From: Syntrophobacterales bacterium | GTDB lineage: Bacteria; Desulfobacterota; Syntrophorhabdia; Syntrophorhabdales; Syntrophorhabdaceae | DNA length: 64,000 nt | Direction: 5' to 3' | Assembly: GCA_031274925.1 (NCBI GenBank) | Contig: JAISPL010000030.1 | Span: 33,306 to 97,305 of the forward strand | Program-made: the position numbers and the translations under genes | Notes under the pieces: generated by a model | Database searches by the model: none | What the model was told of the DNA's origin: nothing | The model's input: the letters and a program-made list of their open reading frames with translations, nothing else | Part shown: piece after piece, positions 57,570 to 64,000 of the stretch | How positions within the stretch are numbered: position 1 is the first letter of the stretch | How the letters are laid out: each line of letters begins with the position of its first letter

Positions 57570-59009
57570 ATGAAAATGAAGGGCAAAAGAGCATTAAGTG
57601 TCGTGGTCGCTATGGGGTTTGTCTTGCTTTTGTCACTCGCTTGCTATGCAGCGTATCATCATATGGGCGAAAATGATTCTAAGAAATTTATCTCTGCCTA
57701 TAAGTGCAGGAAGGGGACAAAACTGGACAGTTGCACCCTGTGTCACAGTGGGGGGTCTTATGAGGACTCCAGAGGGAACACGATAATCCTCGGAAGCTGC
57801 CAATGGTGTCATTACAGCTACGGTTATGACGAAAGCGGCGATATCAAAAAAACGCTCAACTCTTACGGTGTAGACTATCTTAATTATGGCAGAAGCGCTA
57901 AGGCCCTAAAGGCCATCGCGAAGCTTGATTCTGATGGGGATGGATTTACCAATTATGATGAGCTAAAGGCCCGAAGTTATCCGGGCGATGCCACAGACTA
58001 TCCGACCAAGGTTTACGCCCCGTCCGTAACCTACACCAGAGCCCAACTTGAGGCTATGCCGCAGCACAAACAATTCATGCTCATGAATACGAGTAAATCG
58101 GGTGATTTCTATGCGGAATATAGTGGGGTCACCGTGGAGAAGCTTCTCGCCGATGCCCGCATTTCTGATGCTGCCACCAATATAAAGGTCATCTCTCCAG
58201 ACGGTTTCTCTCAATATCATTCCCTTGAACCTGACCCGAACTGGTACCATGTGAACGGGACTTATCCCGAAGCTACGTATCATCACACGAAAGAAGCAGA
58301 TGTCAAGCTTAATCAGGAGTACGGGTGGTGTGATTACAGTGCGATTTCCTGCATTGGGCGACAGGATGGCGATCCCATCGTGGTATCTGATGGGCTAAGG
58401 TTGCTTCTCGCCATAAAACGGGACGGTGCATATTTGAGTCGCGGGGTACTTACACGCGACAATAAACTCGACGGAGAAGGTCCTTTCCGTGTGGTTCCCC
58501 CGCAGATAATGGAGGGCCCCCCGGACCAGTCTTCAACCGCAAGCAATTATTACCAAGCGTTGTCTATCTGGCCCTATAATGCCAGTTGGGACCATAACGC
58601 TGGTTCTGCGACCCGGTCCGCTACAATTATAAAAGTGGAACCTCTGCCTCCCGGTACTACCGATATCAACATATACGAGATGGGGTGGCCATACGTGGAC
58701 ATGTCCCAGATTGTGGTCTATGGAAACATCATAAGGGCGGTATCAATCAACGGTGATGCCGGTTGTACTACCGATCGTCGGGTCAGCTTGACTGTCAACC
58801 CACCGTCTATACCGGAAACAATGATCATAAGCAATTCAAAAAATAGGGCATCCGGGAAAAAACTGCCTTATGCAGACAGCGCGCAATGGCGCCTGAGTTC
58901 TGGAAAAGGCGTGAAGCAAATCTACACATGGTTCAAGACAGGGACATCCCTCCAGGGACCGTTCACGTCTTCAATCTATTACACCACCGTGTGTCCTAGC
59001 ATGCCCTGA
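57570..59009 (+). CDS. Secreted diheme protein of the GEGP-motif type
   Basis: 479 residues. Signal peptide with hydrophobic core SVVVAMGFVLLLSLACYA, cleaved near residue 27. Two c-type haem sites, CTLCH and CQWCH, lie within residues 50-90. An EF-hand-like DSDGDGFTNYDELKARSYPG follows at about 120. The rest resembles a molybdopterin oxidoreductase-like (sulfite-oxidase fold) binding domain without cofactor evidence, and contains LDGEGPFRVVPP, the GEGP motif that names a family of diheme proteins. Expected to carry electrons in the periplasm or outside. Ribosome site AAAGGAGGTAT is strong. Alone, with an A/T-rich upstream region and a hairpin downstream. Confidence 0.82.
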   Translation: MKMKGKRALSVVVAMGFVLLLSLACYAAYHHMGENDSKKFISAYKCRKGTKLDSCTLCHSGGSYEDSRGNTIILGSCQWCHYSYGYDESGDIKKTLNSYGVDYLNYGRSAKALKAIAKLDSDGDGFTNYDELKARSYPGDATDYPTKVYAPSVTYTRAQLEAMPQHKQFMLMNTSKSGDFYAEYSGVTVEKLLADARISDAATNIKVISPDGFSQYHSLEPDPNWYHVNGTYPEATYHHTKEADVKLNQEYGWCDYSAISCIGRQDGDPIVVSDGLRLLLAIKRDGAYLSRGVLTRDNKLDGEGPFRVVPPQIMEGPPDQSSTASNYYQALSIWPYNASWDHNAGSATRSATIIKVEPLPPGTTDINIYEMGWPYVDMSQIVVYGNIIRAVSINGDAGCTTDRRVSLTVNPPSIPETMIISNSKNRASGKKLPYADSAQWRLSSGKGVKQIYTWFKTGTSLQGPFTSSIYYTTVCPSMP

Positions 59010-59068
59010 TGAGAGTCAGGATTGAAGAAATGACAACGGAAATCTTTCGGGACCTGACCATTTGATAC

Positions 59069-59095
59069 GGAAGGGGGGATTCCATCCCCCCTTCC
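59069..59095 (+). terminator. Strong hairpin after the diheme gene
   Basis: GGAAGGGGGGAT and ATCCCCCCTTCC, 12 perfect pairs with a TCC loop. It is followed by CCTCCCC and not by a T-run, so it may protect or pause the transcript more than end it. Confidence 0.6.
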
Positions 59096-59514
59096 CTCCC
59101 CTTGTCCGAACTAAATTTTGAACTCAATTAGATACATAAAAAAGGTACTGGATTATTTACGCTGGGTCATACGCTCATAAGTTCTATGTGATCAATCCTG
59201 ACAGCGTCTTCAAATGGTCTTATACGCCGGATACGGGATATACTTGTCCCCGCCACCGGCCGGCAAGAGCAGGGGTTTTCCCAAAGGGATTTGCATTTTT
59301 ACATTCGCTGCAGTTTCTTGATAAGAAGATGCTCCTTATGTTCATCATGAAAGCCCTTACTTTAATTTCTGATTACTTTTCCCCGCGTATAACATTCCTT
59401 CTCTATAATATTGTGTGTATGGAGAGATGTCAGATCAGAGCGGGGAGTGGGAAGGATTAGAACCGGCCTTCCATATTGCCCGTTCTTGACTTTTTATCCG
59501 CCGCCGTGTAATTT
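59096..59514. other. Gene-free stretch
   Basis: No credible gene on either strand. The frame at 59188-59460 shows no family pattern. Confidence 0.4.
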
Positions 59515-60342
59515 GTGACCATGAATGGTCGATTCATACCCTCCGCCGCTTCTCCGCCGGAAAAAAAAGAACAGGCGTGGTGGTTTATTTTCAGGACCCA
59601 CAAGATGGTAACTATGGAAAATGAAGCAGGCATGTCTGTGCCGTTTATTACCGGTCCTGCCGCCATGGGTCTCCACGCTTTGTCGGAGAGGTATCTGGGC
59701 ACCCTAGACGGGCGGCACTGTTATTGTGCTGAAGTGGGAGAGAGTGGACTCCCAGAGGGGGCCGCTCTTCATGGTCTGCGATATCTCTTTGAGCACCTTG
59801 ATAAGAAGCTCCACAGGGTGGCCATGCGTGCGGTGCACCTCATCGAATGGGACAAAAATGAACGGTTCTGCGGCAGGTGTGGCCACGCTACGAACAATAA
59901 AATGGAAATGAACGCCAAAGAGTGCCCGCGCTGTAGGCATGTAACTTTCCCACGCATCTCACCGGCGGTTATCGTTCTTGTGGAAAAGGAAGGCAAACTC
60001 CTTCTGGCAAGGGCATCGCGGTTTGCAGAGGAAATGTACAGCGTATTGGCCGGATTTGTGGAGCCAGGAGAGACGCTTGAAGAAACCGTTAGAAGAGAGA
60101 TAGAAGAAGAGGTGGGCATCAAGGTTTGGAATATACGCTACTTCGGAAGCCAGCCGTGGCCCTTCCCTGATTCTCTCATGATAGGGTTCACAGCGGAATA
60201 TGAGAGTGGTGAGTTGAAAATTGACGGCTCGGAAATAGAGCGCGCCGCATGGTTCGACCCGGAGGCGCTGCCTCTGATACCAGGAAAAATCAGCATTGCG
60301 CGAGAACTTATAGACTGGTTTGTGGAAAGAAAGCCAGTCTGA
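59515..60342 (+). CDS. nudC: NADH pyrophosphatase (Nudix, NudC type)
   Basis: Cleaves NAD(H) to NMN(H) and AMP, and removes NAD caps from RNA. 275 residues. Zinc ribbon FCGRCGHATNNKMEMNAKEC (and the fourth Cys in CPRC), followed by VTFPRISPAVIVLV, the Nudix box GFVEPGETLEETVRREIEEE with EVGI, and the NudC-specific SQPWPFPDSLMIGF. All catalytic Glu are present. Start GTG/ATG boundary: the ATG at 59515 begins in-frame within GTGACCATGAAT, giving MTMNGRF. No operon partner. Confidence 0.93.
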   Translation: MTMNGRFIPSAASPPEKKEQAWWFIFRTHKMVTMENEAGMSVPFITGPAAMGLHALSERYLGTLDGRHCYCAEVGESGLPEGAALHGLRYLFEHLDKKLHRVAMRAVHLIEWDKNERFCGRCGHATNNKMEMNAKECPRCRHVTFPRISPAVIVLVEKEGKLLLARASRFAEEMYSVLAGFVEPGETLEETVRREIEEEVGIKVWNIRYFGSQPWPFPDSLMIGFTAEYESGELKIDGSEIERAAWFDPEALPLIPGKISIARELIDWFVERKPV

Positions 60343-60892
60343 AATCCTTGATACGTTGGCGCCCAGGACCAAGAAGAAACGCATGCCAAATGAATAGGGT
60401 TCGCATCTGCAGATGAAAGCCATAATAGTATAGGATAACGAGAACCCAGTATGCGGAAAGCTCCTCAAGCCTGTATCCGCCGCCAGATAAGCGCATGGTC
60501 ATGGTACGTGTGGCGGGGATATACAAGCTGACTGAATTACCAAGCCGACCGAAAACCTTCTGGAAACGCCAAACAGTGCGCCAGATGAAGAGAGGTTTTT
60601 GTCGAGCCTCTGGCCGTAGCATTCGAAATCACGGACTAGGTTCATGTGAGACCTGCGGACAGATCTCTTAAAGTGATGATTATCTTTTACCTGGGCCGTT
60701 ATCTTGCAATACATTGCATTTCTGGCGTTGCCTTATCTTTTTCTCACAACAAACGACCACGTTTAAACTCTTCGTTCTTTGCTTTCCCTTGCAGGCCCAT
60801 GGATGATAATGTTATAAAATTTAGTAGCATAGGTATGCGGCCTGTGTGTCGAGCTTCATTGAGAAGAGAAAGATAGGGATATTGTACACATT
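60343..60892. other. Gene-free stretch
   Basis: Minus-strand frames (such as 60308-60622) contain no motif I recognise. Upstream coding sequence for the dead permease may be dispersed here. Confidence 0.35.
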
Positions 60893-61260
60893 GTGAAGGC
60901 CGAGAGACTAGGATATAAAGGGCAAAAAGTACGTTCTTGCGGCAAGGGTGCAAGGTTTTTCAGAAGCGAGTATAATATCTCGCCATATATTCCCAACGCC
61001 ATGTCTTCCTTGTAAGTAGCATCGACCCTCGGCATCGGAGGCGCGATCATTACAGAATTGGTGCTGATCTTTCTCGGCATGGGGGGGTAGCCCCCCTAAG
61101 TTGTGGTGACATCCTGTTGCGGCAAAGGACAATATAGAGATCACCTGGCGGTTTGGCCTTTATCCGGGCGTGGTGATTTTTCTCGCCATTATGGGCCATA
61201 ATCTCCTCGGAGAGGGTCTCAGGGACATTTTTGGTCCGAGAGCCAGTTTCGATAGGTCTT
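60893..61260 (+). pseudogene. Dipeptide/oligopeptide ABC permease (DppC/OppC) remnant
   Basis: Pieces across frames: KKYVLAARVQGFSEASIISR with HIFPN, then AMSSL-stop-VASTLGIGG and AIITELVLIFLGMGG, then TWRFGLYPGVVIFLAIMG with HNLLGEGLRDIFGPR. This is the conserved EAA loop and the last two membrane segments of DppC, ending with the LGDGLRD-type tail. Two stops and at least two frameshifts; the first two thirds are gone. The MBL gene starts at its very end. Confidence 0.75.
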
Positions 61261-61983
61261 ATGGAGCGAGAAAGAAAGAGAGATCCGAAAAAAATCACGG
61301 AGCATATCTACCGGGTGAGCGGCCCGGACCTGACCGATCCGAGGGACTGCGCTGCGTACCTTATCAATCTCGGCGAACTGGTCCTCATCGACAGTGGATC
61401 GGGTCTTCATCTCGACCGGCTGGTCCGCAACATAGAGAGGGCAGGATTTGATCCCGCGAAAGTTTCAACGATTATCCTCACCCACTGTCACTTTGACCAC
61501 ATGGGCGGCGGGGTTAAGTTTCGAGAGCAGTTCGGCAGCCGGCTCGTGATGCACGCCTTTGATGCGGAGTTGGTTGAGGCTGGGGACCAGAGACTTACGG
61601 CCGCATTCTGCTTCAACGTGCGCCTGGAGCCGTATTCCGTGGATCGCAAACTATATAGGGAAGAAGAGCAACTTGCGATTGGAGGGGAGATGCTTACCCT
61701 GCTTCATACACCTGGCCATACCCCCGGCTCCATCTCGGTCTATCTCAATATCGACGGCAAGAAAATTCTTTTTGCCCAGGATATAGGAGCGCCACTTCTC
61801 AAGGAATTCGACTGTAATCCCTATGCGTGGGTCGAGTCGGCAGAGAAGTTGTATGCCCTCAATGCGGATATGTTGTGCGACGGTCATTCGGGAGCGTACG
61901 AACCTGAGGATGTCGTAAAGGAGTACTTCCACTATTGTATCCGTTCTCAGTATGAACAAGGTTATCTCCCGGTACAGTCATAG
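61261..61983 (+). CDS. MBL-fold metallohydrolase
   Basis: 240 residues from ATG 61261 (MERERKRDPKKIT); an in-frame TTG ten codons earlier lies within the dead permease tail and is rejected. Metal ligands: ILTHCHFDHMGGG (HxHxDH), LLHTPGHTPGSIS, and LFAQDIGAP, with the last His in LCDGHSGAYEP. Glyoxalase II-like branch; substrate unknown. Its 5' part overlaps old dppC sequence, so the start region may have been built from that remnant or it may be transcribed from a promoter inside it. Confidence 0.88.
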   Translation: MERERKRDPKKITEHIYRVSGPDLTDPRDCAAYLINLGELVLIDSGSGLHLDRLVRNIERAGFDPAKVSTIILTHCHFDHMGGGVKFREQFGSRLVMHAFDAELVEAGDQRLTAAFCFNVRLEPYSVDRKLYREEEQLAIGGEMLTLLHTPGHTPGSISVYLNIDGKKILFAQDIGAPLLKEFDCNPYAWVESAEKLYALNADMLCDGHSGAYEPEDVVKEYFHYCIRSQYEQGYLPVQS

Positions 61984-62310
61984 AAGGCAGCGACGGGTGT
62001 GGTTGTTTTTAGGTGATTCGGGGTCTGCTGGAGAGACTGGCCCATTATACTTGAACTCCAGAAGGCCATTCACTCAATCTTGCATTACCTCGTTACAAAA
62101 ATGCAGATACTGGAAGCATCGGTTCCGGGGCGGAAATAAAATATGCCTCTTCAATAACTATAATCCGTTCTCGTTGTCCCGAATTCCGACTGAACTCTCT
62201 TCTCGGCGGTCCTGATGCTGCCGGAGTACATCTAAAACATATTATATTGCACCGCTGAGCCATATTTACTACAATAGACCGTAACCTATAAAGGAAGAAA
62301 GGACGATCTT
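61984..62310. other. Gene-free stretch
   Basis: No gene. Promoter and leader of the TPP enzyme; AAAGGAAGAAAGGA directly precedes its ATG. Confidence 0.45.
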
Positions 62311-63861
62311 ATGAACGGGGCAGTTGCTTTACTAAAGACGGCTTCAGCAGGTGGCATTGAGATCTGTTTTGCCAACCCGGGGACTACAGAGATCCCTCTT
62401 GTTGTGGCCCTTGATCAGGTTCCGGGTATAAGGGCTGTGCTGTGTCTGTTTGAAGGCGTATGCACTGGGGCCGCAGACGGGTACGGACGCATGAAGGGTA
62501 GCCCTGCAATGTCCATCCTCCATCTCGGGCCGGGATTAGCAAACGGCGTCGCCAATCTCCACAACGCCCGGCGCGCGAAAACTCCTATCGTCAACCTTAT
62601 CGGTGAACATGCCACATGGCACAAAGAGGCCGATGCTCCGCTGGCGATGGATGTAGAGGCACTGGCGAGTACTGTTTCCGGATGGTGCCGTACCAATGAT
62701 GCGGCGCGGAACTTTTCCCTGGATATGGCGGAGGCGATCTCGGCTTCACGGCAAGGACAGACAGCCACGCTCGTTGCGCCCCATGATCATCAATTAGAAG
62801 AAGCGGGTGATACAATTGTGAGCATGCCGGGTGTTGCAGCCGATCCGCTTAATGCCGGAGTTATCGAAAAAACTGCCAACCTTCTGAAGTGCAGCAAGCG
62901 ACCGGCCCTTCTGCTTGGCGGCCAAGCTCTCCTTGAGCCAGGTCTCCGGCTTGCGGCCCGTGTGCGGACTTTTACCGGCTGCGACCTCCTCGTGGAAAAT
63001 TTTCCGGCCCGCGTCGAATGCGGTGTTGGTTTGCCGCCTCTTACCAGGATTCCTTATTTCCCTGAGCCGGCTCTTTCCATGCTTTCTGTGTATGACTTGG
63101 TGGTTCTCGTAGGAACCAGAGAGCCTGTCACCTTTTTCGGATACGTGGGTGTAAATAGTTACCTGCTTACAAAAGATCAGAAAAAAATATTAATCCCCTC
63201 AGGCAATGGCGGTGTCACGGAGGCTCTTGAATATCTCGCGAATATTCTTGAAAGCGGAAAAGGGTCCCAAAGTAAGGCGGAAATTAGCGACAAGCCTGTG
63301 CGGCCACAAGTCCCTATCGGAACTCTCACCCCGGAAAAGGTCTGTCTCACCCTGGCGGCAATACAACCTGAAGGAGCAATCATTGTAGATGAGGGTCTGA
63401 CCACTGCGCTCACCTACTTCCCTCTCACCGTCGGTCTGCCACGCATGACCTGCATGACCATAGTGGGAGGCTCAATAGGCTACGGCATGCCCTGCGCATC
63501 GGGCGCGGCCGTCGCCTGTCCCGATAGGCCCGTAATAAACCTCCAAGCCGACGGTAGTGCCGCATACACCGTCCAGGCCCTATGGACCCAGGCAAGAGAA
63601 GGGCTAAACGTAACAACGCTTCTGTGCTCCAACAGGAGCTACAATATCGTAAGGGTGGAGTTAGAGAGGGCAGGCGTCACAACCCCCGGACCCTATGCCC
63701 AATCTCTTACAGACCTGGGTCATCCAGCTATTGACTGGGTAAGAATAGCCCGAGGCTTCGGCGTACCAGGCGTGTCCGTCGATACCGCAGACGATCTCGC
63801 CCGTGAAATCCGTCATGCCCTTGCCGATCCTGGACCTCATCTTATAGAGATGTGTATTTGA
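62311..63861 (+). CDS. TPP-dependent enzyme, acetolactate synthase/benzoylformate decarboxylase-like
   Basis: 516 residues, three domains of the pyruvate-oxidase fold. The cofactor-activating Glu is in LCLFEGVCTGAADGYGRM (about residue 50); the TPP diphosphate site reads LQADGSAAYTVQALWTQ, with GDGS changed to ADGS, and ends with N for magnesium in LCSNRSYNI. VGGSIGYGMPCASGAAVA precedes it. This type is often annotated as acetolactate synthase large subunit but has no small subunit beside it and lacks FAD signatures I can see, so a 2-oxoacid decarboxylase is as likely. Strong ribosome site. Neighbours give no pathway. Confidence 0.82.
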   Translation: MNGAVALLKTASAGGIEICFANPGTTEIPLVVALDQVPGIRAVLCLFEGVCTGAADGYGRMKGSPAMSILHLGPGLANGVANLHNARRAKTPIVNLIGEHATWHKEADAPLAMDVEALASTVSGWCRTNDAARNFSLDMAEAISASRQGQTATLVAPHDHQLEEAGDTIVSMPGVAADPLNAGVIEKTANLLKCSKRPALLLGGQALLEPGLRLAARVRTFTGCDLLVENFPARVECGVGLPPLTRIPYFPEPALSMLSVYDLVVLVGTREPVTFFGYVGVNSYLLTKDQKKILIPSGNGGVTEALEYLANILESGKGSQSKAEISDKPVRPQVPIGTLTPEKVCLTLAAIQPEGAIIVDEGLTTALTYFPLTVGLPRMTCMTIVGGSIGYGMPCASGAAVACPDRPVINLQADGSAAYTVQALWTQAREGLNVTTLLCSNRSYNIVRVELERAGVTTPGPYAQSLTDLGHPAIDWVRIARGFGVPGVSVDTADDLAREIRHALADPGPHLIEMCI

Positions 63862-64000
63862 AACAGAGTCCCTTTGGTAATGTCTTTAAACCATTTTAAT
63901 TTAACATATACTATAACCATCTTCAGCAAACCAAGAGCGAATACCAGATGCTGACGCAAGGTTCAAGACTTCTGTGCCATAGTATCATCCAACAATTTTC
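63862..64000. other. Gene-free window end
   Basis: A/T-rich sequence after the TPP enzyme; no terminator hairpin or gene start seen. Confidence 0.4.

Noticed and set aside
1..64000. CRISPR arrays, prophage, toxin-antitoxin or defence islands
   Set aside because: No regularly spaced repeats, integrase, nuclease-helicase defence genes or toxin-antitoxin pairs were seen.

Overview
The window reads as a piece of chromosome from an anaerobic, Gram-negative, deltaproteobacterium-like organism. A Syntrophorhabdus-type relative would fit, but that is an inference from gene style, not a search result. Pointers are a tolQRA set and an AsmA-like envelope protein (outer membrane), an archaeal-type phosphoglycerate mutase, GatB-dependent tRNA amidation, a diheme GEGP-type cytochrome, small heat-shock proteins beside clpB, and a 2-thiouridine synthase pair of the TtuA/TtuB kind. 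There are no rRNA genes, no CRISPR array and no phage. Two tRNA genes (Val-GAC, His-GTG) are present.

Layout. 1-5.6 kb: an overlapping chain of apgM (5' end outside the window), comF, an AsmA-like gene and a DUF2520 dehydrogenase-like gene. 6-12 kb: a lapA-like gene, a dead sodium:solute symporter, a small heat-shock cluster (one intact gene, one with a frameshift, one remnant) and clpB. 12-17 kb: tRNA-Val, an acetate transporter, a copper ATPase. 17-26 kb: a small lipoprotein, a methyltransferase with a probably leaderless message, an aminotransferase, rmuC, then on the minus strand gatB-mtnA-SAM hydrolase. 26-29 kb: tRNA-His followed by dead IS3 and IS1 elements. 29-37 kb: an MBL hydrolase, tolQRA without tolB or pal beside it, a VTT membrane protein, a cis-prenyltransferase, and a MoxR/VWA pair. 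38-43 kb: a MEMO-like protein and a polysaccharide synthesis and O-acetylation set (MBOAT, SGNH-like, GT2). 43-46 kb: a dead IS5 element and a visibly A/T-richer arsenic fragment (arsR, DGC protein, frameshifted arsM). 46-50 kb: an RsbW-like kinase, a YihY protein, a dead msrA, a cold-shock gene. 51-54.5 kb: a tight four-gene operon ttuB-ttuA-GAF/GGDEF-like-mreB. 54.8-57 kb: a dead radC and a PurF-like protein without its catalytic cysteine. 57.5-64 kb: a secreted diheme protein, nudC, a dead dppC, an MBL hydrolase and a TPP-dependent enzyme.

Two things stand out. One is the amount of decay: at least eleven broken genes or dead mobile elements can be read as recognisable protein pieces across shifted frames. 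The other is a set of intact genes with unusual key residues: a PurF homologue with Ser in place of the nucleophilic Cys, a TtuA homologue with an altered zinc ligand in an operon with mreB, and a VWA protein with a changed MIDAS motif. Nothing here proves a new defence or mobile system. The best candidates for undescribed biology are the ttuBA-GAF-mreB operon and the Ser-PurF-like protein.
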